From assembly GCA_029777945.1 (NCBI GenBank), contig JAKORG010000080.1, positions 18,669 through 82,668 of the forward strand: a stretch of DNA of 64,000 nt. Reading direction: 5' to 3'. This document shows, piece by piece, positions 54,837 to 63,598 of this stretch. Under the pieces are notes generated by a model that saw nothing but the letters and a program-made list of their open reading frames with translations, ran no database searches and had not been told where the DNA came from. Numbering within the stretch: the first letter of the stretch is position 1; every line of letters starts with the position of its first letter. The stretch comes from Deltaproteobacteria bacterium (GTDB lineage Bacteria > Desulfobacterota > Syntrophorhabdia > Syntrophorhabdales > Syntrophorhabdaceae). Position numbers and translations under genes: made by a program.

Positions 54837-56738
54837 CTATTGTTCGAATTTAATCTTCCCTGTATCAGAGACCTTATATCCACCTATATATAAAAGTCTT
54901 TGTTTGAATTCATCTGATTCTATAATTTCCATGAGCATCTTAAATTTTTCATCATGATAGAAATCTTTAGAAACAAGAAGGTCAAAATCCTCTTCGCCGA
55001 GAGGTATAAAATCCAGTGAAAATATCTTTGCAACACTGAAAATACCCATTGCCACATCTGCTATGGATTCCTTTACCATTATTGCCACGGCTGTGTGTGA
55101 TGCCTCTTCTCTGTCGTATCCCTTTATATCGAGTTTTTTAATACCCTTTTCCTTGAGGATTGTATCGAAAAGTATCCTTGTCCCAGACCCAAACTGTCTA
55201 TTAACAAAAACAATATCCTCCCTTATTAGATCTTCAATGCCTTTTATTCTTTTTGGATTTCCCTTTTGCACAATTAAACCCTGGATTCTTTTTGCAAGAT
55301 TTATTAGTATGCACGGAGTGTCGTTAAGATATTTTTTTATTAAGGGGATATTATATATCTTTTCCACCTCATCGAGGATATGGGTTGTGCAAAGACTTGT
55401 AATACCCCTTTTAAGTGCTATAATTCCGCTTAAACTCCCAGTAGGTGTGGCCATAAAATCATATTCAGAATATCTTTCTCTTATTATATCCCTTAATATA
55501 TCTAATACGATGTCATGGCTACCGATGAGATTAATCCTTTTTTTTAAATAAGGCCTACTTTTTAGTAGTGTGCATTTTATCTTTTCCCCTTCGTCAAATC
55601 CTTCTACATTTTCCGGGATAAATATTAAACCATCGGCCCTTGCCATTGAGGAAAAAATGCTGGCACCCCTTGGGAGTGGAATGGCAAAATAGGAATTGTC
55701 CTTGGATACAATATTTACCCTTATTATTTCTTCAATTCCAATCCTCGAGGGTATTTTAAAAGCGGTTATCACCTCTTCCTCTTCATAAAATCTCTTTACC
55801 CCTGTTAATCTTTCATACAGAGGTTCTAAAAACATTTTAAAGCTTAAGGTTGCAGAGACAGGATAACCTGGTATACCAAAAACAAATTTTTCCTTTACAA
55901 TACCAAAAATTGTTGGTTTACCCGGCATCATAGAGACACCGTGAAATATAATCTTACCCTTCTTTCTTATTATCTCTTCAGTATAATCTTCTGTTCCAGA
56001 ACTTGTGCCTGCATTTATAATAATTACATCAAATTCTTCAATTAAATTGTTAAAAATTTCTTCTAACTCTTTTTTTTCTCTAATTATTCCATGTCGTTTT
56101 GTTTCAAAGCCTATCTTTTGGGCCAGCTTCATAATTGTATATGAATTAAAGTCAATGAGATGACCTTTTTTTAATAGAATACCATTCTTATCAAAAATAT
56201 CTATTAGCTCCTTTCCTGTAGGAATTATGAGAAGTCTTGGCCTTCTTCTCACATTTATTTCTTTTATACCGGCAGATATAATCATACCCATATCATAAGG
56301 TGTAATTAGGTGATTTTTTGGTATAACCATATCCGATTCTATTATGTCTTCACCTATCATACGGATGTTCTGCCACAAATACACTGGCCTTCTAATGATT
56401 ATAGAAGAAGATAATTCCTCTATATCTTCAATCATAATTACCGCATTTGTTCCTTTCGGCAAAGGGTCTCCTGTATTTACATAAAACGCATTGTTTTTTG
56501 ATATGGTAAGGGGGTTATTTACATCAGCATCCAATGTGTCTTTAAAATCAACGGCATAGCCATCCATGGCAGCACATATAAAGGCCGGTGAAGAAAATCT
56601 TGCATATACTGCCCTTGATGTAATTCTACCAACGCTATCCCAGGTAGGTATTGTCTCTTCCTCTTCTATTGGGGAAGCAAAACTGGATATTACCTTTATT
56701 GCTTCTTCTCTTTTTATAGTCTCAAGGTATCTCTTCAT
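54837..56738 (-). CDS. MoeA-like protein fused to a periplasmic-binding-protein-like domain
   Basis: A 633-residue fusion. Residues ~1-400 are MoeA-like (AAMDGYAV, TGDPLPKGTNAVIMIED, INAGTSSGTEDY, FHGVSMMPGKPTIFG, GIPGYPVSA). Residues ~405-630 match the PBP-like domain often fused to MoeA and related to ModE/LysR-type or molybdate-binding folds (LIGSHDIVLDIL, RQFGSGTRILFD). MoeA inserts molybdenum or tungsten into molybdopterin-AMP; the extra domain may bind an oxyanion or sense it. It overlaps the upstream MoeA gene by 1 bp (TAATG). Last gene of the pst-moe operon. Confidence 0.88.
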   Translation of the reverse strand: MKRYLETIKREEAIKVISSFASPIEEEETIPTWDSVGRITSRAVYARFSSPAFICAAMDGYAVDFKDTLDADVNNPLTISKNNAFYVNTGDPLPKGTNAVIMIEDIEELSSSIIIRRPVYLWQNIRMIGEDIIESDMVIPKNHLITPYDMGMIISAGIKEINVRRRPRLLIIPTGKELIDIFDKNGILLKKGHLIDFNSYTIMKLAQKIGFETKRHGIIREKKELEEIFNNLIEEFDVIIINAGTSSGTEDYTEEIIRKKGKIIFHGVSMMPGKPTIFGIVKEKFVFGIPGYPVSATLSFKMFLEPLYERLTGVKRFYEEEEVITAFKIPSRIGIEEIIRVNIVSKDNSYFAIPLPRGASIFSSMARADGLIFIPENVEGFDEGEKIKCTLLKSRPYLKKRINLIGSHDIVLDILRDIIRERYSEYDFMATPTGSLSGIIALKRGITSLCTTHILDEVEKIYNIPLIKKYLNDTPCILINLAKRIQGLIVQKGNPKRIKGIEDLIREDIVFVNRQFGSGTRILFDTILKEKGIKKLDIKGYDREEASHTAVAIMVKESIADVAMGIFSVAKIFSLDFIPLGEEDFDLLVSKDFYHDEKFKMLMEIIESDEFKQRLLYIGGYKVSDTGKIKFEQ

Positions 56739-57955
56739 TAAAATGTATATACCTCAACTATCTCGTCTTTTTCTAAACCTTCTTTATCTTCAGGGACTAT
56801 AATATATCCCTTTGCCTTTGTAAATGTTGAAATTAAAGAGGATTTTGTAAATATGGGGGTAATAAAAATTTTATCAAATCTTTTTTCTGCCGTAATCTCC
56901 ACATATTCTTCTATACCTAAACTGGAAGGAACATTCGTGGTAAGGATACCCATATATGCACTTTGTGGTAAAAATGACTTTTCTCCTTCCATTTTTTTTA
57001 AAAAGGGAAGAAGAATTCTCAAGGCTACAATGGTGCATGAAGCAGGATGTCCTGGCAAGCCAAATACAGGTTTATCTTTAAGCCTCGCTAATATTGTAGG
57101 CTTGCCGGGCTTTATATTAATCCCGTGAAAGATTATTTCACCCTCCAGTTTATCTAAGGCCTCTACTATATAATCCCTTTCACCCTTTGAACTTCCTCCT
57201 GATATAAGTATTATATCGGAATCCATTGCCAGGACAATTTTTTCTTTTATTTCTTTTAGATTGTCCTTAGCGATTCCTGAAAATCTAACAACAAATCCTT
57301 CCCTTGTAAGAAGACCTTTTATTACAAATCTATTTATATCCCTTATCTGTCCTGGTTTTGGGTGTTCATTAATGTCTATAATCTCATCTCCCGTAGAAAT
57401 GATACTGACTTTCGGTTTTTTATACACGTCAATCTTTGAAATGCCCAGCGAAGCAAGGATGCCCATATCAAAAAAATCAAGTCTCTTACCCATTTCTATA
57501 ACTACTTCATTATTTTTTATATCATCACCTTTAAAGCATATGTTTTCTCCCCGATGAATTACCTTTGTAATCTCAATTGTATCGAGCATCTCCCTCGTGT
57601 ATTCTTGCATTATAACCCCATCTGCACCTTCGGGAATCATGGAGCCTGTAGACACCTTTACACACTCACCGTCACTTATTTTTATGTCTGTGGTTTCACC
57701 TATCTTTACCTCACCTATCACCTTTACAAATCTCGGGCTCGTCTCCTTTGCACCATAAGTATCCTTTGCCATTAAGGCATATCCATCCACAAGGGAACGG
57801 GAAAAGTAAGGCACATCTTCCTTTGATATAATATCATGGGCAATGACCCTGTTATAAGCGTCTTCGATACTTATGCACTCAATCTCTGTCCGTATACTAA
57901 AGTTCTTCAGTATTTCATATGCATCCTTTATTGAAACAGATTTTAAAAAATCCAT
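56738..57955 (-). CDS. moeA: Molybdopterin molybdotransferase
   Basis: About 405 residues when started at ATG 57955, which stands 1 nt after the upstream pstB2 stop with GGGAG about 10 nt before it. A longer frame to 58042 would run into pstB2 and adds a poor sequence. Family motifs are SLVDGYAL, GSMIPEGADGVIMQE, GDEI, ILISGGSSKGERDY, HGINIKPGKPT and FGLPGHPAS. It inserts Mo or W into the pterin. It is followed immediately by a MoeA-PBP fusion, so the operon carries two MoeA-type proteins, as seen in organisms that handle both Mo and W. Confidence 0.9.
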   Translation of the reverse strand: MDFLKSVSIKDAYEILKNFSIRTEIECISIEDAYNRVIAHDIISKEDVPYFSRSLVDGYALMAKDTYGAKETSPRFVKVIGEVKIGETTDIKISDGECVKVSTGSMIPEGADGVIMQEYTREMLDTIEITKVIHRGENICFKGDDIKNNEVVIEMGKRLDFFDMGILASLGISKIDVYKKPKVSIISTGDEIIDINEHPKPGQIRDINRFVIKGLLTREGFVVRFSGIAKDNLKEIKEKIVLAMDSDIILISGGSSKGERDYIVEALDKLEGEIIFHGINIKPGKPTILARLKDKPVFGLPGHPASCTIVALRILLPFLKKMEGEKSFLPQSAYMGILTTNVPSSLGIEEYVEITAEKRFDKIFITPIFTKSSLISTFTKAKGYIIVPEDKEGLEKDEIVEVYTF

Positions 57956-57956
57956 A

Positions 57957-58709
57957 TTAACCAAATCTCCCAGTAATATAACCCTCAGTTCTTTCATCCT
58001 TTGGAGATGTAAAAATCTGAGACGTCTCTCCGAATTCAACAAGTTCCCCTAAAAGCATAAATCCTGTCCAGTCAGAAACCCTTGCTGCCTGCTGCATATT
58101 ATGAGTAACAATGAGGATCGTATAGTTTTGTTTTAATTCAATTATGAGTTCTTCTATCCTCATTGTGGCAATCGGGTCAAGGGCAGAACAAGGTTCGTCT
58201 AATAAAATAATTTCCGGCTCAACAGTAAGAAGCCTTGCAATGCATAATCTCTGTTTCATCTCTTCAGATAGGTCTAAGGCAGGCATTGACATTTTATCTT
58301 TTAGCTCATCCCATAAACCGACACTTCTCAAACATTTTTCAACAATTTTCATATTTTCTTTTTTATTATTCATGCCGTGGATTTTTAAACCATAAACCAT
58401 GTTGTCGTATACAGAAAATGGAAATGGATTTGGTCTTTGGAAGACCATTCCTACCTTTTTTCTTAGCTCAATTATATCTATATCTTTTAGATTCTCATCG
58501 TTTACGAATATTTCTCCTGTTATCTTTACTTCATCTATCAAATCGTTCATCCTGTTGAAACATCTAAGAAGTGTTGATTTACCGCATCCCGAAGGCCCTA
58601 TCAGTGCGGTTATACAATTTTTGAACACGCTAAAATTAATGTTTTTCAATGCATGGAAATCACTGTAATAAAGATTTAATTCTTTAGTGCACAGGACTGT
58701 CTTATCCAT
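57957..58709 (-). CDS. pstB: Phosphate ABC transporter ATPase, PstB type, degenerate signature (PstB2)
   Basis: A 250-residue ABC ATPase clearly of the PstB family (QRPNPFPFSVYDN, EPCSALDPIATMRIE). Walker A GPSGCGKST is at 38-46, Q-loop Gln present, Walker B LLDEP with E172, H-loop VTHN with H203. But the signature LSGGQ reads LSEEM (147-151), a form that normally cannot engage the opposite ATP. It overlaps pstB1 by 1 bp and abuts moeA. With PstB1 it probably forms a heterodimer. Confidence 0.92.
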   Translation of the reverse strand: MDKTVLCTKELNLYYSDFHALKNINFSVFKNCITALIGPSGCGKSTLLRCFNRMNDLIDEVKITGEIFVNDENLKDIDIIELRKKVGMVFQRPNPFPFSVYDNMVYGLKIHGMNNKKENMKIVEKCLRSVGLWDELKDKMSMPALDLSEEMKQRLCIARLLTVEPEIILLDEPCSALDPIATMRIEELIIELKQNYTILIVTHNMQQAARVSDWTGFMLLGELVEFGETSQIFTSPKDERTEGYITGRFG

Positions 58710-59464
58710 TATCCGAACTTTCCTGAAATGTAATCTTCTGTTTTCTTTTGCGAGGGATTTGTGAAAACCTTTTCGGTGGTACCATACTCAATAAGTTCAC
58801 CAAGATAAAAGAATGCCGAATAATCGCTTATCCGTGCTATCTGTTTTGTATTATTGGAAACAAGTACTATGGTATACTCTTTTTTCAGCTCGCTCAATGC
58901 CTCCTCTATCTTTGCCGTAGATATGGGGTCAAGGCCAGAGCATGGCTCATCAAGCAAGATTATTTCAGGTTTTAGCACAAGGGTTCTGGCAAGGCATAAC
59001 CTTTGCTGTTGACCTCCTGAAAGTTTAGTGGCAGACATATCAAGTCTATCCTTCACTTCATCCCATAGGAAAGCCTTTTTAAGACTGTCAGAAACGATTT
59101 TGAAAAGCTCTATTTTATCGTTTATACCTTTAAGTCTTGGACCATAAGCAATGTTTTCAAAGATAGAGCGTTGAAGTGGTATGGGGACAGCAAAAACAGT
59201 GCCTATTCTTCTTCTCAAACTAACAGGATTTATTTCCTTATCAAGGATGTTTATGTCATCTATTAATACCCTGCCCTCTATCTTTACATTGTCTTCAAAA
59301 TCTATCATTCTATTTATTATTGATATCAACGTGGACTTACCACTGCCTGCAGGCCCCATAAAGCCTGTAATCATATTTTTTGCAATATTTATCTTTATGC
59401 CTTTCAAAATCTCATTTTTTTCAAAGTATACCCTTAAGTTATCAATCTTTATCTTTACGTCCAT
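58709..59464 (-). CDS. pstB: Phosphate ABC transporter ATPase, PstB type, altered Q- and H-loops (PstB1)
   Basis: About 251 residues when begun at ATG 59464; a TTG at 59491 would overlap pstA. Walker A GPAGSGKST and Walker B LLDEP are intact, and signature LSGGQ is intact. The Q-loop Gln (usual VFQRPNPFP) reads VFAVPIPLQ, and the H-loop reads VSNN where PstB2 has VTHN. It is co-transcribed with pstA upstream and pstB2 downstream. It matches PstB2 in size and pattern, so the two are probably diverged duplicates. See finding on complementary losses. Confidence 0.9.
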   Translation of the reverse strand: MDVKIKIDNLRVYFEKNEILKGIKINIAKNMITGFMGPAGSGKSTLISIINRMIDFEDNVKIEGRVLIDDINILDKEINPVSLRRRIGTVFAVPIPLQRSIFENIAYGPRLKGINDKIELFKIVSDSLKKAFLWDEVKDRLDMSATKLSGGQQQRLCLARTLVLKPEIILLDEPCSGLDPISTAKIEEALSELKKEYTIVLVSNNTKQIARISDYSAFFYLGELIEYGTTEKVFTNPSQKKTEDYISGKFG

Positions 59465-59471
59465 ATCGCTC

Positions 59472-60308
59472 TTATGAAAATCTCGACACAACTTTATTCA
59501 TGGTGTAATAGGCAACGATATTAATTAAAAGTATACTTAGCACAAGGACAAGTGCGGTAGCATAAGCCTTCTCCATTGATATACCCTCCCTTGCAAGTAT
59601 ATAAAAATGCACCGCCATAGTCCTGCCCGAATCCATAATAGAGGTAGGTAGCCTAAGAGAACTTCCCATTGTAAATATCACGGCCGCTGTTTCCCCTACA
59701 GCCCTGCCTACACTTAGCATAATCCCCGTTAGTATTCCAGGCGTTGCCGAAGGCAGCACTACCTTTATAACCGTCTCCCACTTTGTAGCACCTAAAGAAT
59801 AACTAACAATTCTAAAATTTTTAGGCACTGCCTTTATTGCCTCCTCACTTGTTCTTATTATGGTAGGCAATATCATAATGGCAATTGTCAAAACACCGGA
59901 TAATATGGACCACCCCATCTTTAGCTTAATTACAAAAAAAATAAAACCGAAAAGACCATAAAGAATCGAAGGAATACCAGCAAGGGATTCAACGCCGAAT
60001 CTTATTATCTTTGTCAGAATAGTTTCTTTGGTATATTCTGTTAGAAATATGGCAGTTCCAACACCAAGTGGTGTGGCAAATAAAATCGATAATATAACAA
60101 GCATAATGGTTCCTATTATTGTGGGATATATACCACCATGTCTTCCCATATCTTCAGGAAAACTGAATAAAAATTCTAAATTTATGTTTCCAATGCCTTT
60201 TACAAGAATCAATGCCACTATGACTATGAGTATACCTACTGTAAAAAATGCTTGGACATTCAACATGATCTGAATAAATTTATTTACTTTTTTAGGATTT
60301 ATTCGCAT
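59472..60308 (-). CDS. pstA: Phosphate ABC transporter permease PstA
   Basis: A 278-residue permease with about six helices. The coupling-loop signature IRTSEEAIKAVPKNFRIVSYSLGATKWETV, and LTGIMLSVGRAVGETAAVIFT, are typical of PstA. It forms the membrane channel with PstC for phosphate (or a similar oxyanion). It is 3 bp from pstC. Confidence 0.94.
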   Translation of the reverse strand: MRINPKKVNKFIQIMLNVQAFFTVGILIVIVALILVKGIGNINLEFLFSFPEDMGRHGGIYPTIIGTIMLVILSILFATPLGVGTAIFLTEYTKETILTKIIRFGVESLAGIPSILYGLFGFIFFVIKLKMGWSILSGVLTIAIMILPTIIRTSEEAIKAVPKNFRIVSYSLGATKWETVIKVVLPSATPGILTGIMLSVGRAVGETAAVIFTMGSSLRLPTSIMDSGRTMAVHFYILAREGISMEKAYATALVLVLSILLINIVAYYTMNKVVSRFS

Positions 60309-60310
60309 AT

Positions 60311-61177
60311 TTATATCCTTCTTTTAATACCAAAATTGGCTAAATAGTTAAGGGCCATAATAATTATAAGTAATACTATACCTGTTGAAAAAAGCCCGAG
60401 CCTGTGGTCACCTGTGGCATATGCAAGCTCAAGGGCAATGTTTCCAGTAAGAGTTCTTAGGGGATCTGTAATATTTGTGGGTATTTTTAAGGCATTACCT
60501 GCTATCATAATTACGGCCATTGTCTCGCCTATTGCCCTGCCCATCCCCAGTATAAAACTCGCAAGAATTCCAGACCTTGCCGCAGGGAGTACTACTTTGA
60601 ATATCGTCTGCCATTTAGTGGCACCCATGGCATAGGAGCCTTCCCTGTATGACCTTGGCACACTCATTATAGAATCAAAGGATATACTAATTATTGTGGG
60701 GAGTATCATAATCCCAAGGACTATGGAGGTTGATATAAGAGAAAAACCTGAACCACCAAGATATTCCCTTACAATAGGCACAATGTAAATCACGCCGAGA
60801 AAACCGTATACCACTGATGGAATTCCTGCCAGAAGCTCAAGGGCAGGTTTTAAAATCATCTTTAGTCTTTTACCAGAATATTCAGCCAAATAAATGGCAC
60901 AGGAAAGCCCCAGGGGGGCACCTATGATAAGGGCACCAAAGGTCACAAGAAATGAAGAAATAATCATGGGAAATATGCCAAAATAACCCTTTGTAGGTGC
61001 CCATTTAAAACCGAATATAATGTTTTTCAAACCAACCTTTAAAAAAAGGGGCAAGCCCTCTATGAGAATAAATATGAATATCAAAAAGAGAAAAAGAAGA
61101 GATGATAAGGCAAAAACGGTTAAGGTATTTTTTACTATCTTTTCTCTTATTGAAACCCATCTATTCATATGAACCAA
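60311..61177 (-). CDS. pstC: Phosphate ABC transporter permease PstC
   Basis: A 288-residue permease with about six helices. PTIISISFDSIMSVPRSYREGSYAMGATKWQTI is the coupling loop, and FILGMGRAIGETMAVIMIAG marks the PstC family. The frame opens at TTG 61177, with an in-frame ATG at 61168; the choice is open because GAGGGG is placed well for the first. It overlaps pstS by 17 bp (or 8 bp). Confidence 0.93.
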   Translation of the reverse strand: MVHMNRWVSIREKIVKNTLTVFALSSLLFLFLIFIFILIEGLPLFLKVGLKNIIFGFKWAPTKGYFGIFPMIISSFLVTFGALIIGAPLGLSCAIYLAEYSGKRLKMILKPALELLAGIPSVVYGFLGVIYIVPIVREYLGGSGFSLISTSIVLGIMILPTIISISFDSIMSVPRSYREGSYAMGATKWQTIFKVVLPAARSGILASFILGMGRAIGETMAVIMIAGNALKIPTNITDPLRTLTGNIALELAYATGDHRLGLFSTGIVLLIIIMALNYLANFGIKRRI

Positions 61178-61973
61178 TAAGCCCCTCTTTTCTTAATAAA
61201 TCCTGTCCCTGCTTTGAAAGGACAAAGTCTATAAATTCACTTGTGTAATCATCTGGTTCTCCATTGGAAAGAAAAAGAAAAGGTCTCGTTATTTTATATG
61301 CACCTGTTTTTATACTTGAAACAGTGGGCACTACACCATCTATTGTCAGTGCCTTCACCCTTTTATCTACAAGACCAAGGGAGATGTATCCGATTGCATA
61401 AGGGTCTGTTGCCACTATCTCTTTTACAGAACCATTAGAGTCTTGCACCATGATGCTGTCATCTATCTCTTCGTTTTTCATTACGAGCTCCTCAAAGGAC
61501 CCCCTTGTGCCAGAACCTTCTTCCCTTGTTATGGCATCTATTCTTCTGTCTATCCATCCCAGTTCCTTCCAGTTTTTTATTTTACCAGAAAATATAGCCC
61601 TTACCTGCTCCATAGAAAGTCCATTGATTGGATTACTTGGATGAACAACAATAGATATACCGTCATAACATATAACAATCTCGTTCAGCCTTTCCCCTTC
61701 TTTTAATTTTCTCGAAGACATACCCAAATGCACTGTGTTATTTATACATGCCTGTATGCCTGCAGTTGAGCCTCCACCTTGAACATCGATAATAAAATTT
61801 GGTTTTTGTAACATAAAATACTCTGCAAGTTTTTCAACAAAAGGCATAACAGACGTAGAACCTGCAATGGTAATCAAATGTTTTTTTTTACCTTGCCTGT
61901 TTTCTTTTAATCCACAAGAACAAATAAAAACCAATGCAACTGTAGTGAAGATTATGAATATCTTTTTTAACAT
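61161..61973 (-). CDS. pstS: Phosphate-binding lipoprotein PstS
   Basis: A 270-residue secreted protein. The signal sequence ends in a lipobox (FICSCG, Cys near 18-20). The family segments TIAGSTSVMPFVEKLAEYF and IDVQGGGSTAGIQACINNTVHLGMSSRKLK, and the TREEGSGTRGSFEELVM oxyanion site, are intact. It captures phosphate in the periplasm. It is 7 bp after phoU. Specificity for phosphate rather than tungstate or another oxyanion is inferred from family and phoU. Confidence 0.93.
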   Translation of the reverse strand: MLKKIFIIFTTVALVFICSCGLKENRQGKKKHLITIAGSTSVMPFVEKLAEYFMLQKPNFIIDVQGGGSTAGIQACINNTVHLGMSSRKLKEGERLNEIVICYDGISIVVHPSNPINGLSMEQVRAIFSGKIKNWKELGWIDRRIDAITREEGSGTRGSFEELVMKNEEIDDSIMVQDSNGSVKEIVATDPYAIGYISLGLVDKRVKALTIDGVVPTVSSIKTGAYKITRPFLFLSNGEPDDYTSEFIDFVLSKQGQDLLRKEGLIGSYE

Positions 61974-61980
61974 ACACAGT

Positions 61981-62655
61981 TTATTCTTTTATTTTTGTGT
62001 GTCTTATTATCTTTCCTTCCACCATAAATATTACCAGCTCTGCTATATTTACAGCATGGTCTGCCATCCTTTCAAGATATTTTGCGATGAAAAGGATTCT
62101 TGTTGCCCTTGAAATAGTTTTTGGATTTTCAATCATATAGGTTAAAAGTTCGCGGAATATCTGGTCGAGATATTGATCCACCTTTTCATCCTCTTTTGTT
62201 ACCTTTAGTGCCAATTCCACATCCTCCCTTACAAAGGCATCAAGACTCTCCTTAACCATCAGTTCCACTGTCTCAGCCATCCTCGGCAGGTCAATATAAG
62301 GTTTTAACTGTGGCTCTTGATTCAACTCAAGCACCCTTTCACATATGTTTACTGCCATGTCCCCTATTCTTTCGAGGTCGTAATTTATTTTAATAGCCGT
62401 TGTTATAAACCTTAGGTCCTTTGCCGCAGGCTGTCTTAATGCAAGGAGTTTAAGACAAAATTCGTCAATCTCCACCTCCTTTGCATTTATTATTTCGTCG
62501 TTTTTTATAACTTCTTGAGACATTGCTGAATTTCTTTCCAAAAGTGCCTTAATAGCCCATCTTATTGAATTTTCCACAAGCCCGCCTTCATATAAAAGAC
62601 TCTCCTTTAATTCTTTAAGCTCTGCGTCGAATGCCTTATAAATGTGTCCCTCCAT
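61981..62655 (-). CDS. phoU: Phosphate-specific transport regulator PhoU
   Basis: A 224-residue all-helical protein with the two PhoU repeats: RQPAAKDLRFITTAIKINYDLERIGDMAVNICERV in the first, and a second (TRILFIAKYLERMADHAVNIAELVIFM). It gates phosphate uptake and signalling with PstB and PhoR. AGGGAGGA precedes the ATG at 62655. It heads the phoU-pstSCA-pstB1-pstB2-moeA-moeA/PBP operon; usually phoU is last in such clusters. Confidence 0.94.
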   Translation of the reverse strand: MEGHIYKAFDAELKELKESLLYEGGLVENSIRWAIKALLERNSAMSQEVIKNDEIINAKEVEIDEFCLKLLALRQPAAKDLRFITTAIKINYDLERIGDMAVNICERVLELNQEPQLKPYIDLPRMAETVELMVKESLDAFVREDVELALKVTKEDEKVDQYLDQIFRELLTYMIENPKTISRATRILFIAKYLERMADHAVNIAELVIFMVEGKIIRHTKIKE

Positions 62656-62687
62656 TTCTTTAATCCTCCCTTTTTATTTGTCAGATG

Positions 62688-62716
62688 ATTATATTCATTT
62701 TTCCACTCCAATACAA
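62688..62716 (-). promoter_or_regulatory. Promoter of the phoU-pst-moe operon
   Basis: Minus strand TTGTAT (62716-62711), 17-bp spacer, perfect TATAAT (62693-62688), about 35 nt before the phoU ATG. Confidence 0.6.
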
Positions 62717-62720
62717 GATA

Positions 62721-62759
62721 ATATGTAAATAGGGATGTCATCTCTATGACATTACATAT
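62721..62759. promoter_or_regulatory. Nested palindrome, possible phosphate-response site
   Basis: ATGTCAT (62735-62741) and ATGACAT (62746-62752) are perfect 7-bp arms around CTCT, inside an outer pair ATATGTAA (62721-62728) and TTACATAT (62752-62759). It lies between phoU and a divergent secreted phosphoesterase, upstream of both predicted promoters. PHO boxes in E. coli are direct CTGTCAT repeats; here TGTCAT is present but in inverted form, so the regulator is uncertain. Confidence 0.5.
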
Positions 62760-62794
62760 TTTTTTATTCACAGATTTAATGTATACTCATTGTC

Positions 62795-63595
62795 GTGAAA
62801 AAAGGTGTTTATGTTTTTATTTTTATACTCTGTATTTTTTTGCCTCTCTTTGCATGGGGTGAATTAGATACCTTTGCCATAATTGCCGATACCCATATAG
62901 GAACAACCGATTCTGTTTATGCTGAATTCATAAAAATAATGGAAAAACAGAATATAAAAGATATCATACACTTAGGCGATGCAATACATAACCCGGGAAA
63001 AAAAAGGGAATGGGAAAAATTCTTTGAAATTACAGGTAGAGATAAAAAAATATATATCACACCTGGCAATCACGACATAAACGATTCATGGTCTATGAAG
63101 GTTTTTTTAAAATATTTTCCCAATCTCTACTATTCCATTTCAGATAATGATACACAATTTATTTTTTTAAATTCAGAAATCCCTGAAGAAAAGGGAAAGA
63201 TTTCAGGGGAGCAACTTGAGTGGTTAAAAAAAGAGCTGACAAAAAATTTTAAATTCAAATTTGTTTTTGTTCATAGACCCCTTTTTCCTGTTTTTGCCAA
63301 CCACGGACTCGATAGATTTAAAAAGGAAAGGGATACATTGCATAAACTATTCGAAAAAAGCGGCGTCTCTATGGTCGTATCGGGACATGACCATTTCTAC
63401 CAACGCACTGTAAAAGACGGCATGACTTATATCATCTGTGCCGGTGCAGGAGGACAAGAGCGTTTTTTTGCTTTCAACGATACGAGATTCTATTTCCGTT
63501 ACATAGTTGCAAAAAGGATTAAAAACGGCTATGAGTTTGTAGTCAAAGACCTAAACGGTGATACTGGAGATGAATTTCAAATCATAAAGGAATAA
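62795..63595 (+). CDS. Secreted calcineurin-like metallophosphoesterase
   Basis: A 266-residue protein with a signal peptide (about 1-22, ending FAWGEL). Metal motifs are IADTHIG (D-x-H), HLGDAIHNPG (GD), TPGNHDIND (GNHD), FVHRPLFP and VVSGHDHFYQ (GH-H), the full calcineurin-like set. It probably cleaves phosphoester substrates outside the cytoplasm. It starts at GTG 62795 without a ribosome site; a TATACT at 62782-62787 puts the RNA start almost on the GTG, so a leaderless mRNA is possible. It is divergent from the pst operon, suggesting phosphate scavenging. Confidence 0.85.
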   Translation: MKKGVYVFIFILCIFLPLFAWGELDTFAIIADTHIGTTDSVYAEFIKIMEKQNIKDIIHLGDAIHNPGKKREWEKFFEITGRDKKIYITPGNHDINDSWSMKVFLKYFPNLYYSISDNDTQFIFLNSEIPEEKGKISGEQLEWLKKELTKNFKFKFVFVHRPLFPVFANHGLDRFKKERDTLHKLFEKSGVSMVVSGHDHFYQRTVKDGMTYIICAGAGGQERFFAFNDTRFYFRYIVAKRIKNGYEFVVKDLNGDTGDEFQIIKE

Positions 63596-63598
63596 AAT

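Noticed and set aside
57956..58042. Longer MoeA N-terminus
   Set aside because: It would read through the end of pstB2 in another frame; the ATG at 57955 has a ribosome site and gives the normal length.
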